Below, piece by piece: positions 10,063 to 18,970 of a stretch of DNA of 64,000 nucleotides. Source of the DNA: Paraburkholderia sp. C35 (lineage in GTDB: Bacteria > Pseudomonadota > Gammaproteobacteria > Burkholderiales > Burkholderiaceae); contig NZ_QBUY01000013.1 of assembly GCF_003121405.1 (NCBI RefSeq), forward strand, positions 62,001-126,000, read 5' to 3'. The translations under genes and the position numbers were made by a program. The number at the start of each line of letters is the position of its first letter. The first letter of the stretch is position 1. The notes below the pieces were generated by a model. That model had not been told where the DNA came from and made no database searches. It was given only the letters and a program-made list of their open reading frames with translations.

Positions 10063-11094
10063 ATGAAACTGACTCCTGGTCCGGTGATGCTCGACGTCGT
10101 CGGCAAAACCCTGAACGCCGACGATGAACACCGCCTCGCGCATCCGATGACGGGCGGCGTGATCCTGTTCGCGCGTCACTTCGAAAGCCGCGCGCAACTC
10201 GTGGCGCTGACGGACGCGATCCGCGCGATTCGTGCAGATCTGCTGATCGCCGTCGATCACGAAGGCGGCCGCGTGCAGCGCTTTCGCACCGACGGCTTCA
10301 CGGTGCTGCCCGCCATGGGCAAGCTCGGCGCGTTGTGGGATCAGGACGTGCTGCGCGCGACCAAGGTCACGACGGCGGTTGGCTATGTGCTGGCGTCCGA
10401 ACTGCGCGCGTGCGGCATCGATATGAGCTTTACGCCCGTGCTCGATCTGAACTACGGTCATTCGCAGGTGATCGGCGATCGCGCGTTTCACCGCGATCCA
10501 CGCGTGGTGACGATGCTCGCCAAGAGCCTCAATCACGGTCTCGCGCTCGCCGGCATGGCGAACTGCGGCAAGCATTTTCCGGGGCATGGTTTTGCGACGG
10601 CAGATTCGCACGTCGCCGTTCCTGTCGACGAACGCACGCTCGATGAGATCCTCGCTGAAGATGTCGCGCCGTATGACTGGCTCGGCATGTCGCTGGCTTC
10701 GGTGCTGCCGGGACACGTGATCTATCCGAAGATCGACAGCAAGCCGGCGGGTTTCTCGCGCATCTGGATTCAGGACATTCTGCGCACGAAGCTCGGCTTC
10801 GAAGGTGCGATCTTCAGCGATGACCTTTCCATGGAAGCGGCGCGTCAGGGTGGCACGCTGACGCAGGCGGCAACAGCGGCGCTCGAAGCGGGCATCGACA
10901 TGGTGCTGATCTGCAATCAGCCCGACGAGGCCGGCAAGGTGCTCGACGCGCTGCGCTTCATGCCTTCCGAGGAATCCAGGCAGCGACTGGAACGGATGCG
11001 CCCGCGCGGCGAGGCGTTGTCGTGGGCGGACCTGCAAGTCGAGCCGCAATACCAGCAGGCGCAGGCATTGTTGCGCGAGACGTTCGCGGGCTAA
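10063..11094 (+). CDS. nagZ: Beta-N-acetylhexosaminidase NagZ (peptidoglycan recycling)
   Basis: A 343-residue cytosolic GH3 enzyme that removes GlcNAc from anhydro-muropeptides during cell-wall recycling and so influences AmpC beta-lactamase induction. The family signature KHFPGHG...DSH is intact (Lys170, His171, Asp181, His183), and the nucleophile Asp is in FSDDLSM (about Asp253). The substrate-binding motif reads VDHEGGRVQR with His where E. coli has Gln. The gene ends in front of a strong bidirectional terminator shared with the convergent response-regulator gene. Confidence 0.96.
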   Translation: MKLTPGPVMLDVVGKTLNADDEHRLAHPMTGGVILFARHFESRAQLVALTDAIRAIRADLLIAVDHEGGRVQRFRTDGFTVLPAMGKLGALWDQDVLRATKVTTAVGYVLASELRACGIDMSFTPVLDLNYGHSQVIGDRAFHRDPRVVTMLAKSLNHGLALAGMANCGKHFPGHGFATADSHVAVPVDERTLDEILAEDVAPYDWLGMSLASVLPGHVIYPKIDSKPAGFSRIWIQDILRTKLGFEGAIFSDDLSMEAARQGGTLTQAATAALEAGIDMVLICNQPDEAGKVLDALRFMPSEESRQRLERMRPRGEALSWADLQVEPQYQQAQALLRETFAG

Positions 11095-11115
11095 AGCCAC
11101 GCGACCGCCGCAAAC

Positions 11116-11150
11116 AAAAAGGACGGGTCTCGAAAGAACCCGTCCTTTTT
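11116..11150. terminator. Bidirectional intrinsic terminator
   Basis: A perfect 13-bp stem (11116-11128 with 11138-11150) begins with five A and ends with a T-run, so it can terminate nagZ on the plus strand and the response-regulator gene on the minus strand. Confidence 0.9.
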
Positions 11151-11164
11151 TACGACGCCTGGCT

Positions 11165-12547
11165 TCAGTTCAGCCGCATGCGCTGCAGCTTGTTGTACAG
11201 CGTCTTCGGGCTGATGCCGAGCAGCGATGCCGCGCGGTGCCGCGTGCCGCCAACGGCATCGAGCGTCGCGCGAATCAGCATTTCTTCGACGTCGGCGAGC
11301 GGCGTGCCGACGGTCACCTGCACGCGGCCGCCGTTCAGATCGCGTCCGCCTGCGCCGTTGGCTTCGTCGGCGCGCAACGTTTCCAGCACGTCGCCGGAAG
11401 CGTGATACGCGCGCCGCACGCGATCCTGCAATTCGCGCACGTTGCCCGGCCATTCGTACGCGAGACACTCGCGGAAGAAATTCGGCCCGATCAGCTTGGT
11501 GGCATCGGCGACGCCGCGTGCATTTGCTTCGTCGTTCAGTTCGTCGACGAGTGCCTGCGCGAACAGGGCAGGGTCGTCGCCGCGCTCGCGCAGCGGCGGC
11601 AACGATAGCGCCGCGGCTTCGAGCCTGAGGCCGAGATCCTGATGCAGCGTGCCTTCGGCGACGGCCGCGCGCGGTGCCTTGCGCGTCGACGCGATCAGGC
11701 GGAAATCGGTTGCCACCTGGTTCGTGCCGCCGACACGCATGAAGGTCTGCGAATCGAGCGCACTCAGCAGTGCTTCCTGCTGCGGACGCGGCAGCATCGT
11801 GATCTCGTCGATGAAGAGCGTACCGCCGCTGGCCTGCTCGAACAGGCCCGGTTCACGCTGCTCGGCGCCGCCGAACGCGCCGCGCTCATGGCCGAACAGC
11901 AGGCTGTCGAGCGGCCGGCCACCGGCGATAGCCTGCGCCGAACGGCAATCGAGCACGACGAACGGACCTTTGCGACGTCGGCTCATCTCGTGCAGCGTGC
12001 GCGCGGCGACTTCCTTGCCGGTGCCCGCTTCGCCAGAAATCAGCACGGCCGCTTCCGTCGGCGCGATGTGCTCGATCGAATCGTAGATATGCTGGATCGC
12101 ACCGCTGCGGCCGATCATCGGCCCAAAGCGACCCATGCGGCGCAGCTTCGCGCGCAGCGTCTGGACTTCCTCCGTCAGCTCGTAAGGACGCGGAATGCGC
12201 GCCAGCAGGCTGCGCAGACGGGGAATGTTGACGGGCTTGAGCAGATAGTCCCAGATGCCGTGGCGCAGGCCTTCGATCGCGCTCTCGACGGTCGCATTGC
12301 CCGTCATCACGATCACGGGCAGGGCGCCGCCGGGCGGTTGCGCAGGCAGATGCTGGAGCAGGTCGAGTCCGCTGCCGTCTGGCAGGTTCAGGTCGACCAG
12401 CACGACGTCAGGGATAAAGCGTGTCAGGGCTGCGCGCGCTTCGGAAAGCGTGATCGCGGTGTCGACGGAGAAACCGTCGGCGGCGAGAATCGCGGACAGG
12501 CCTGACAGGCTGTTGGGATCGTCTTCGACAATCAGGGCATGTGGCAT
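11165..12547 (-). CDS. NtrC-family response regulator with atypical GAFGGA loop
   Basis: A 460-residue three-domain activator. The receiver domain (about 1-120) has acidic residues Asp9/Asp10, phospho-acceptor Asp52 (VLVDLNLPDGSG), the Thr of VMTGNA and the Lys of YLLKP. The central AAA+ domain shows Walker A GEAGTGKE and Walker B GGTLFIDEI. A Fis-type helix-turn-helix closes the protein (RHRAASLLGISPKTLYNKL). The sigma54-contact loop, normally GAFTGA, reads GAFGGA (11864-11881), and the sensor regions are also divergent (DLGLRLEAAAL where DLYYRLNV is usual). No histidine kinase is adjacent, so it is an orphan here. It may still use sigma54, or may act as a sigma70-type regulator or enhancer-binding modulator. 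Confidence 0.88.
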   Translation of the reverse strand: MPHALIVEDDPNSLSGLSAILAADGFSVDTAITLSEARAALTRFIPDVVLVDLNLPDGSGLDLLQHLPAQPPGGALPVIVMTGNATVESAIEGLRHGIWDYLLKPVNIPRLRSLLARIPRPYELTEEVQTLRAKLRRMGRFGPMIGRSGAIQHIYDSIEHIAPTEAAVLISGEAGTGKEVAARTLHEMSRRRKGPFVVLDCRSAQAIAGGRPLDSLLFGHERGAFGGAEQREPGLFEQASGGTLFIDEITMLPRPQQEALLSALDSQTFMRVGGTNQVATDFRLIASTRKAPRAAVAEGTLHQDLGLRLEAAALSLPPLRERGDDPALFAQALVDELNDEANARGVADATKLIGPNFFRECLAYEWPGNVRELQDRVRRAYHASGDVLETLRADEANGAGGRDLNGGRVQVTVGTPLADVEEMLIRATLDAVGGTRHRAASLLGISPKTLYNKLQRMRLN

Positions 12548-12686
12548 AACGAGCGCAACTGTTCGTTGGACGGATGCCCGATGCGCGGCTCGCCGGAGGC
12601 GGCGCCGCGCGCGCGGGCGCTTGATGGATGGGCTGGGCGGCCGGTGATCCCGGCGCGGTGCGCCTGGATGCGATGCGCCGGATCGA

Positions 12687-12893
12687 TCAGAAGTCCCGGT
12701 TATGGTCGAAGAATCGGCGCACTTCGAGTTCCGCTTCGTCCCGGGTTCTGCCGTAGCGTTCCTGGATCAGGCCCGCCAGCTTGTCGGCGCGGCCTTCTGC
12801 CTTGGTCAGTTCGTCGTCGGTGAGTTCGCCCCACGCAGTCTTCGCTTTGCCGATCATCTGTTTCCACTTGCCTTCAGCGATATCGTTGTTCAT
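12687..12893 (-). CDS. CsbD-like stress protein
   Basis: A 68-residue protein of the CsbD family, recognisable from the N-terminal KWKQMIGKAKTAWGELTDDE and the following LIQERYGRTRDEAE. Family members are small, highly charged helical proteins induced by general stress; their molecular role is unknown. It has no signal peptide. An AGGTGTGCC stretch just upstream of the ATG supplies a ribosome-binding site on the minus strand. It lies alone, downstream of the efp terminator. Confidence 0.9.
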   Translation of the reverse strand: MNNDIAEGKWKQMIGKAKTAWGELTDDELTKAEGRADKLAGLIQERYGRTRDEAELEVRRFFDHNRDF

Positions 12894-13094
12894 GGCACAC
12901 CTCCCGTGTATTCCGAATGAACGAAAGCCTCATAGGCCTGAACAGTTCGAGAAGCAGAAGTTGTGCCACATCAATTTATCTTGAAAATACAACGTGAGCA
13001 CGGACTGAAAAACGGGACTCCAGCCGCCGACCTGGCAAAATTGCATGAGTGGCCGGTAAAGTTTTCCACCACCATACACGGTCGCGAAAAAAAG

Positions 13095-13120
13095 AAAAAG
13101 CGCCCCGGAGGGCGCTTTTT
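13095..13120 (-). terminator. Intrinsic terminator of efp
   Basis: A 10-bp stem (13095-13104 with 13111-13120). Read on the minus strand it is followed by a T-rich tail (complement of 13087-13099), suited to ending efp transcription. A second small stem at 13131-13148 lies between it and the efp stop. Confidence 0.85.
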
Positions 13121-13181
13121 AATTCAAAAACCCTGAATTGACTCAGGGCTTAAGACGAATGTGCTACAACGCGATTCAAAT

Positions 13182-13739
13182 TTATGCGCGGCTGCGGTAT
13201 TCGTTGGTACGCGTATCGATTTCGATCTTGTCGCCGATATTGCAGAAGAGGGGCACTTGCAGTTCGAAACCGGTGTTCAGCTTGGCCGTCTTCAGCACCT
13301 TGCCCGACGACGTGTCGCCCTTGACAGCCGGTTCCGTGTAGATGATTTCGCGGACCAGCGTGGTCGGCAGTTCGACCGAGATCGCCTTCTCGTTGTAGAA
13401 CACGACTTCGCAAGCCATGCCGTCTTCGAGGTAGTTCAGCGCGTCGCCCATCATTTCGGCTTCGACTTCGAACTGGTTGTAGTCGGCGTCCATGAACACG
13501 TACATCGGGTCAGCGAAGTACGAGTACGTGACTTCCTTGCGATCCAGCATGACGACGTCGAACTTGTCGTCGGCCTTGTACACGCTTTCCATGCCTGCGC
13601 CCGTCAGCAGGTTCTTGAACTTCATCTTGACGACGGCCGAGTTACGGCCCGACTTGTTGTATTCGGCCTTCTGCACGACCATCGCGTCGGGGCCGATCAT
13701 CACCACGTTGCCGGTGCGGAGTTCTTGAGCGATCTTCAT
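13182..13739 (-). CDS. efp: Translation elongation factor P, Arg32 (rhamnosylated) type
   Basis: A 185-residue, three-domain EF-P that rescues ribosomes stalled on polyproline. The tip loop of domain I reads NKSGRNSAV, placing Arg at position 32 instead of the Lys34 modified by EpmA/EpmB in E. coli. Arg32 EF-Ps are activated by dTDP-rhamnose-dependent arginine rhamnosylation by EarP, and the earP gene lies directly upstream on the same strand. The C-terminus ends with the conserved [17 protein letters not shown] block. The start codon has a good AGGACAG ribosome-binding site. Confidence 0.98.
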   Translation of the reverse strand: MKIAQELRTGNVVMIGPDAMVVQKAEYNKSGRNSAVVKMKFKNLLTGAGMESVYKADDKFDVVMLDRKEVTYSYFADPMYVFMDADYNQFEVEAEMMGDALNYLEDGMACEVVFYNEKAISVELPTTLVREIIYTEPAVKGDTSSGKVLKTAKLNTGFELQVPLFCNIGDKIEIDTRTNEYRSRA

Positions 13740-14067
13740 AAAACTGTCCTGTACGAAATAAGGTGCATCAACTTGTGCTCAACGGCATACGGCGCAAGCG
13801 GGTTCGGCGCCCGGCGCGCGTCCGACGTTCCTTCGGTGATCCGACGGTCGGTCAAAGCTGGATTGCGCGGTGAGCGGGGCCGGTGCTTGCCGGAACTGCG
13901 CCGATGCTGCTCAGGGCGGGTTCCGTGCTCGTCCGTCTGCTTCTTTTACCCGAAGCGGGCGCGTACGCGTGTGACACTGACTGACATGGCCATCGAAGCG
14001 GAAGAGTTGATTCGCTACCGGCTATGCCGTCGTGCCGCGCTTGCGGCGTCGGCCGTTGGATAACCGC
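13740..14067 (-). other. Intergenic region between earP and efp
   Basis: The 328 bases carry no convincing small gene. The long open frame on the plus strand continues through efp and is a shadow of it. The part next to efp (13740-13800) is relatively A/T-rich and must contain the efp leader and ribosome-binding site. I could not identify a clear -35/-10 pair, nor a terminator for earP. Confidence 0.5.
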
Positions 14068-15249
14068 TTATTTTAACTGACTTTTTGCGAATACGGCGAG
14101 ATTTCCGGCGAGATCGCCGATCGACGCCAGTTCGTGTGACCAGCCGGCTGCGCGCGCGTCGAGTAGCGGGCGATGACGCTGCAGATCGGCCCAATCGGGC
14201 GTGCCGTTGCCATTCCACGCGTGCCAGAAGCGGCCGAGCGCATCACGGGCTGCATCGGGCAGGCCCTGCGCGTAGTGGGCAAGCGCGGCGTCGAGCTTCG
14301 GCAGATGAGCGTCGTCGGCTTGCGGATAGATGTGCCAGACGAACGGCCGCGCGGCCCACTGAGCACGCACGAACGAGTCCTCGCCGCGCACGAAGTTGAT
14401 GTCGCTTGCCCACAGCAGTTCGTCGTAGCCGGGCTGATCGGTGAACGACAGCGCGTGCGCGCGCAGACTGCCGCGCGATGCATGCGTGCCCGCCGCAAAC
14501 AACGGCAAGCCGAAAAATCGCGCGACCGCGCCCGAAATGCGGCCTTCGGGCACCAGCAGCACGATTTCTTCGCCGGCGTCGCGCCATTGTTCGAGCAGGC
14601 TGTCGACAGCCGGGTTTTCGTACGCGAACAGCGAGACAACGGTGGCGTCTTTCGAAGGCGGCGCGCCGCCCGTTTTCGCTAGCCACCATGAGGCGCGTGC
14701 ATCGGGCGATGTTTCGAATGCCGCGCGGCGTGCATCCAGATCGCGCTCTTTCAACACGCCGCCCGTTCCCTTGCCGAGACCCGGAAAGAAGAAGGTTTTA
14801 TTCAGTGCGTAACGTGGATGCGGCGAAGGCCGCAAATGGAAATCCGCGACCCAGTCCTCGCCGCTCAGATATTCGAGGTTGAACCAGACGGGCGCAGGCT
14901 CGCGCCGCGCCATCGCTTCGATATACACGTGCGGCAACTCGCACGCGAACGCTTCGATCACGACATCGGCGACTTCGAGCGTATCGCCCGCATGCGCCGG
15001 CTCGTGCCAATGCTCGACGACGATCTCGCCGACCGTCTGCCGCGCGCGCTTCACATCGACGGATGGATTGAGCTTCTGGAATGCATGCAGATCGTCGACG
15101 AACAGGCGCACCTGCCAGCCATGCTCGCTCGCGAGCTGGCGCGCGAGCCGCCAGCAGACGCCGATGTCGCCGAAGTTGTCGATCACCGCGCAGAAAATAT
15201 CGCAGGCGATGGCTGACGGTTGCGGCGCTTGAGTGGAAGCGGTGGACAT
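14068..15249 (-). CDS. earP: EF-P arginine rhamnosyltransferase EarP
   Basis: A 393-residue GT-B fold glycosyltransferase (formerly DUF2331) that transfers rhamnose from dTDP-rhamnose to Arg32 of EF-P. The conserved N-terminal block CAVIDNFGDIGVCWRLARQL carries the two Asp residues essential in studied EarPs, and the nucleotide-sugar site RGEDSFVRAQWA carries the essential Glu. Its substrate efp is the next gene downstream on the same strand, with 328 bp between. The dTDP-rhamnose biosynthesis genes are not in this window. Confidence 0.97.
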   Translation of the reverse strand: MSTASTQAPQPSAIACDIFCAVIDNFGDIGVCWRLARQLASEHGWQVRLFVDDLHAFQKLNPSVDVKRARQTVGEIVVEHWHEPAHAGDTLEVADVVIEAFACELPHVYIEAMARREPAPVWFNLEYLSGEDWVADFHLRPSPHPRYALNKTFFFPGLGKGTGGVLKERDLDARRAAFETSPDARASWWLAKTGGAPPSKDATVVSLFAYENPAVDSLLEQWRDAGEEIVLLVPEGRISGAVARFFGLPLFAAGTHASRGSLRAHALSFTDQPGYDELLWASDINFVRGEDSFVRAQWAARPFVWHIYPQADDAHLPKLDAALAHYAQGLPDAARDALGRFWHAWNGNGTPDWADLQRHRPLLDARAAGWSHELASIGDLAGNLAVFAKSQLK

Positions 15250-15358
15250 GATGGCGGCGCCTGGGTTCGGGCGCGGTCGGAATGTTCTAAACTGGCGATT
15301 CTAAAGCACTTCACCCACATCACGCGCCGTGCGTCCACGGTGCTTTATCCGATTCTGC

Positions 15359-17584
15359 ATGACCCGATCCGATCCCTCTCACGCAGCCGGTTCCGTCGCG
15401 AAATCAGGTGCGCCCGCAGCCGGTACGCCCGCAGCCGCTGCCGAAGATTTCGACCCGAAGAAAGTGCTGCGCCAGTTGCCGCACATGCCGGGTGTTTATC
15501 GCTACTACGACGCGCAGGGCGCGGTGCTGTACGTGGGCAAGGCGCGCGATCTGAAGAAGCGCGTGTCGAGCTATTTCACCAAGACGCTGCTGTCGCCGCG
15601 CATCGCAATGATGGTGTCGCGGATCGCGAAGATCGAGACGACGGTCACGCGCTCTGAAGCGGAAGCGTTGTTGCTAGAGAACAATCTCATCAAGGCTTTG
15701 GCGCCGCGCTACAACATTCTGTTTCGTGACGACAAGTCGTATCCGTATCTGAAGCTGACGGGTCATCAATTCCCGCGCATGGCGTACTACCGTGGTTCGG
15801 TCGACAAGAAGAATCAGTATTTCGGACCGTTCCCGAGCGCGTGGGCAGTGCGCGAGAGCATTCAGATCCTGCAGCGTGTGTTCCAGTTGCGCACCTGCGA
15901 AGACTCCGTGTTCAACAACCGGACGCGGCCCTGTCTGCTGCATCAGATCGGTCGATGCACGGCGCCGTGCGTCGGCGCGGTTACCGAAGAAGACTACGCA
16001 CGCGACGTGTCCAATGCGTCGCGTTTTCTGCTCGGACGCCAGTCGGAAGTGATGAAGGAACTCGAGCAGAAGATGCACGCATTCGCAGGCGAACTGAAGT
16101 TCGAGCAGGCCGCGGCTGTGCGCAATCAGATGAGTTCGCTATCGACCGTATTGCATCAGCAGGCGATCGAAGTGGGCGGCGACAGCGACGTCGATATTCT
16201 CGCCGTGGTCGCGCTGGGCGGGCGCGTGTGCGTGAATCTCGCCATGGTGCGCGGCGGCCGTCATCTTGGCGACAAGGCTTATTTCCCGACGCATGTCGAA
16301 AGCGCGTTGACGGCGGAAGAGGGCGGTCTCGACGATGGCGACGCGATCACGTCTGCGCAGGCGGCGGCCTTGATCGATGTCGAAGCGGAACTGGGTGAAG
16401 AGCCGGATGAAGTGGTGAGTGTCGACGAAGCTGGATTAGCGGAAGAGGTCGACGAGGGCGAAGAAGCTGCATCTGCGCAGGAAGCCGATGCAGCGGAACA
16501 GGGCGAACCGGCCGCAAGTCGTCCGCGCCGCACGCACGGCATCGAATCCGAAGTGCTCGAAGCGTTCATTGCGCAGCATTATCTCGGCAATCGCGTGCCG
16601 CCCGTGCTGGTGGTCAGCCACGCGCCCGCGAGCCGCGAACTCGTCGATCTGCTGATCGAACAGGCGGGCCACAAGGTCACGCTGCTGCGTCAGCCGCAAG
16701 GCCAGAAGCGCGCGTGGCTCGCGATGGCGGAGCAGAACGCGAAGATTGCGCTCGCGCGGCTGTTGTCGGAGCAGGGCTCGCAGCAATCGCGCACGCGTGC
16801 GCTCGCCGATACGCTGTCGCTCGAATTCGAGGATCTCGCGCATCTGCGCATCGAATGCTTCGACATCAGTCACACGATGGGCGAAGCGACGCAGGCGTCG
16901 TGTGTGGTTTATCACCATCACAAGATGCAGTCGTCGGAATACCGGCGCTACAACATCACAGGCATCACGCCCGGCGACGATTACGCCGCCATGCGCCAGG
17001 TGCTGACGCGCCGCTACGAGAAGATGGTCGCCCAGGCCGCCGCGAACGCGAACGACGAAGCGGCCGACCTGCAGCCCGAAGCTGCCGCCGATCCCGCGGC
17101 TGCCGTGGAAGGCGCGGAACCCGTGGCCGCGGGCGGATTGCTGCCGAATATCGTGCTGATCGACGGCGGCAAGGGACAGGTCGAGATTGCGCGCCAGGTC
17201 TTCAACGAACTCGGACTCGATCTCAGCATGCTGGTTGGCGTCGCGAAAGGCGAAGGGCGCAAGGTCGGGCTGGAAACGCTGGTGTTCGCCGATGGCCGGC
17301 CGTCGCTGGAGCTCGGCAAGGAAAGCGCGGCGCTGATGCTGGTCGCGCAGATCCGCGACGAAGCGCACCGTTTCGCGCTCACCGGGATGCGCGCCAAGCG
17401 CGGCAAGACGCGGCAGACGTCGCGCCTCGAAGAGCTGGAAGGCGTCGGCGCGAAGCGGCGTCAGCGGCTGCTGGCGCGCTTCGGCGGCTTGCGCGGCGTG
17501 GTGGCGGCGAGCATCGACGATCTGGCCAGTGTCGAAGGCATTTCGCGTGCGCTCGCCGAGCAGATTTATCGTCAGTTGCATTGA
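15359..17584 (+). CDS. uvrC: Excinuclease ABC subunit C with two acidic/Ala-rich insertions
   Basis: A 741-residue UvrC, longer than the about 610 residues of E. coli. It cuts both sides of bulky lesions in nucleotide-excision repair. The N-terminal GIY-YIG domain shows PGVYRYYD and [18 protein letters not shown], the UvrB-interacting UVR segment follows near residue 245, and the RNase H-like C-terminal endonuclease shows [18 protein letters not shown] and RDEAHRFA. Helix-hairpin-helix motifs end the protein. Two inserts are not in E. coli: an acidic stretch at about residues 320-395 and an Ala/Glu-rich stretch at about 560-594. The ATG at 15359 is preferred to an upstream GTG, whose short extra leader looks non-coding. 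Confidence 0.96.
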   Translation: MTRSDPSHAAGSVAKSGAPAAGTPAAAAEDFDPKKVLRQLPHMPGVYRYYDAQGAVLYVGKARDLKKRVSSYFTKTLLSPRIAMMVSRIAKIETTVTRSEAEALLLENNLIKALAPRYNILFRDDKSYPYLKLTGHQFPRMAYYRGSVDKKNQYFGPFPSAWAVRESIQILQRVFQLRTCEDSVFNNRTRPCLLHQIGRCTAPCVGAVTEEDYARDVSNASRFLLGRQSEVMKELEQKMHAFAGELKFEQAAAVRNQMSSLSTVLHQQAIEVGGDSDVDILAVVALGGRVCVNLAMVRGGRHLGDKAYFPTHVESALTAEEGGLDDGDAITSAQAAALIDVEAELGEEPDEVVSVDEAGLAEEVDEGEEAASAQEADAAEQGEPAASRPRRTHGIESEVLEAFIAQHYLGNRVPPVLVVSHAPASRELVDLLIEQAGHKVTLLRQPQGQKRAWLAMAEQNAKIALARLLSEQGSQQSRTRALADTLSLEFEDLAHLRIECFDISHTMGEATQASCVVYHHHKMQSSEYRRYNITGITPGDDYAAMRQVLTRRYEKMVAQAAANANDEAADLQPEAAADPAAAVEGAEPVAAGGLLPNIVLIDGGKGQVEIARQVFNELGLDLSMLVGVAKGEGRKVGLETLVFADGRPSLELGKESAALMLVAQIRDEAHRFALTGMRAKRGKTRQTSRLEELEGVGAKRRQRLLARFGGLRGVVAASIDDLASVEGISRALAEQIYRQLH

Positions 17585-17744
17585 TACGCGTATTCGGCGT
17601 CGCGCGTGGCACGCGCCGTGCGCGGTGGGCGCCTGCGAACGCCGGCGCATGTCGTGTGTCGGGGTGTCGCCGGGCCGTTGCTTGTGGCTCGCCCGGTGAA
17701 CCGGCACAATTGCATCTCTTATCTCAGAACGTAGCGCCTGCCCC

Positions 17745-18335
17745 ATGCCGTTTAATTTTCCGATCTTCCTGACGTGGCTGCGGATCGTGCTGATTCCGCT
17801 CGTCGTGGGCGTGTTCTATCTGCCGGACATGATGATGAGCCCGGCGCACCGCAATCTCGCTGCGGCGACCATTTTCATTCTGGCCGCGCGCACCGACTGG
17901 TTCGATGGCTTTCTCGCGCGCAAGTGGAATCAGACCTCCTCGTTCGGCGCGTTTCTCGAACCCGTCGCCGACAAGCTGATGGTGACGGCTGCGCTGCTCG
18001 TGCTCGTGCAGTTGACGCGCATCGATTCGGCGATTGCGCTGGTGATCGTCGGCCGCGAGATTGCGATTTCGGCGCTGCGTGAGTGGATGGCGCAGATCGG
18101 CGCGTCGAAGAGCGTCGCGGTGAATTCGCTCGGCAAGTTCAAGACGGCCTGCCAGATGACGGCGATTCCGATGCTGCTTTTTTACGGCCCACTGTCGTTC
18201 GGTGTGTTTTCCATCGATACGCGCGTATGGGGCTTGTGGCTCATCTATCTCGCCGCGTTCCTCACCATCTGGTCGATGCTGTACTACATGAAACTCGCGT
18301 GGCCGCAGATCCGCGAACGGGGCGGCATGGCGTGA
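17745..18335 (+). CDS. pgsA: CDP-diacylglycerol-glycerol-3-phosphate 3-phosphatidyltransferase, atypical active site
   Basis: A 196-residue inner-membrane CDP-alcohol phosphotransferase that makes phosphatidylglycerol phosphate, the precursor of phosphatidylglycerol and cardiolipin. About five or six hydrophobic segments are visible. The family motif D-x2-DG-x2-AR-x8-G-x3-D-x3-D is present with Asp51, Asp54, Gly55, Ala58, Arg59, Gly68 and Asp76, but the third Asp is Glu72 (codon GAA, 17958-17960). E. coli PgsA has FGAFLDPVADK at this place. The residue before the motif is also odd (Arg49 where hydrophobic residues are usual). The rest closely matches PgsA. It lies between uvrC and a tRNA operon, as in other Burkholderia-group genomes. 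Confidence 0.94.
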   Translation: MPFNFPIFLTWLRIVLIPLVVGVFYLPDMMMSPAHRNLAAATIFILAARTDWFDGFLARKWNQTSSFGAFLEPVADKLMVTAALLVLVQLTRIDSAIALVIVGREIAISALREWMAQIGASKSVAVNSLGKFKTACQMTAIPMLLFYGPLSFGVFSIDTRVWGLWLIYLAAFLTIWSMLYYMKLAWPQIRERGGMA

Positions 18336-18354
18336 AGAACACGCGCGAGTAGAA

Positions 18355-18387
18355 GGGCACAGCGAGGGCACAGCGAAGACACAACGA
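18355..18387. repeat. Three 11-bp tandem repeats after pgsA
   Basis: The unit GGGCACAGCGA occurs twice exactly (18355-18365, 18366-18376), followed by a third copy with three changes (18377-18387). It lies just downstream of the pgsA stop, in the upstream region of the tRNA promoter. Confidence 0.75.
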
Positions 18388-18426
18388 GGGCGCGACTAAT
18401 TTTTTCAAACTCTCGTACAAAAGGGG

Positions 18427-18455
18427 TTGACACGATTCTGAGGCTTCGACATAAT
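18427..18455 (+). promoter_or_regulatory. Sigma70 promoter of the tRNA-Gly/Gly/Cys operon
   Basis: A consensus -35 TTGACA (18427-18432) is separated by exactly 17 bp from CATAAT (18450-18455). The first tRNA begins about 65 bp further down, leaving room for a processed leader. A GC-rich stretch follows the -10, resembling the discriminators of stable-RNA promoters. Confidence 0.85.
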
Positions 18456-18520
18456 CTCGCTTCTCCAGTGCACGCACTAACAAACAGCGCGAAACACTGG
18501 GGAAGCAGCAGAAGCAAAAC

Positions 18521-18596
18521 GCGGGAGTAGCTCAGTTGGTAGAGCGCAACCTTGCCAAGGTTGAGGTCGCGAGTTCGAGACTCGTCTCCCGCTCCA
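18521..18596 (+). tRNA. glyT: tRNA-Gly (anticodon GCC), copy 1
   Basis: A 76-nt cloverleaf with acceptor arms GCGGGAG/CTCCCGC, a GCTC/GAGC D-stem, anticodon loop TTGCCAA (anticodon GCC), a T-arm with TTCGAGA and an encoded CCA. It is identical over its full length to the second copy 68 bp downstream. Confidence 0.98.
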
Positions 18597-18664
18597 GATT
18601 CTTGAAGCAGCGTTTTGTGGCAGTAATCAGCAGGACGTTGTGAAGCAGTAAAGCGCAGGTTAAT

Positions 18665-18740
18665 GCGGGAGTAGCTCAGTTGGTAGAGCGCAACCTTGCC
18701 AAGGTTGAGGTCGCGAGTTCGAGACTCGTCTCCCGCTCCA
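18665..18740 (+). tRNA. glyT: tRNA-Gly (anticodon GCC), copy 2
   Basis: Identical in all 76 positions to the copy at 18521, including the encoded CCA. The flanking spacers differ, so the duplication is either old with gene conversion or maintained by selection. It is in the same transcript as copy 1 and tRNA-Cys. Confidence 0.98.
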
Positions 18741-18891
18741 AACACAGGGGGAAGCAACGCTTCCCTTTTTGTTTGATGCTTCGCAAGAAGCGTTGAGCAA
18801 AGGTGATCCTGAAGTCGAACGGTTCAGGTCATCGCACAAAATCTGCGAACCGTTGCATACGCAACAGAATACGGTTCAGCAGTCCGCTTGT

Positions 18892-18965
18892 GGCGCGATA
18901 GCAAAGCGGTTATGCAGCGGCCTGCAAAGCCGTTTAGACCGGTTCGACTCCGGTTCGCGCCTCCA
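18892..18965 (+). tRNA. cysT: tRNA-Cys (anticodon GCA)
   Basis: A 74-nt cloverleaf with acceptor arms GGCGCGA/TCGCGCC, anticodon loop CTGCAAA (anticodon GCA), T-loop TTCGACT and an encoded CCA. It is the third gene of the tRNA operon and is followed immediately by the terminator. Confidence 0.98.
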
Positions 18966-18970
18966 GAAGC

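Noticed and set aside
10252..10290. NagZ substrate loop with His instead of Gln (VDHEGGRVQR).
   Set aside because: The position tolerates substitution in the family and the catalytic Asp and His are intact.
13161..14063. Long plus-strand open frame opposite efp.
   Set aside because: It is the antisense shadow of efp and its upstream region, with composition dictated by the efp codons and no recognisable family.
18336..18420. Short direct repeats after pgsA considered as a possible CRISPR or iteron array.
   Set aside because: Only three 11-bp units without spacers; no cas genes or replication initiator nearby.
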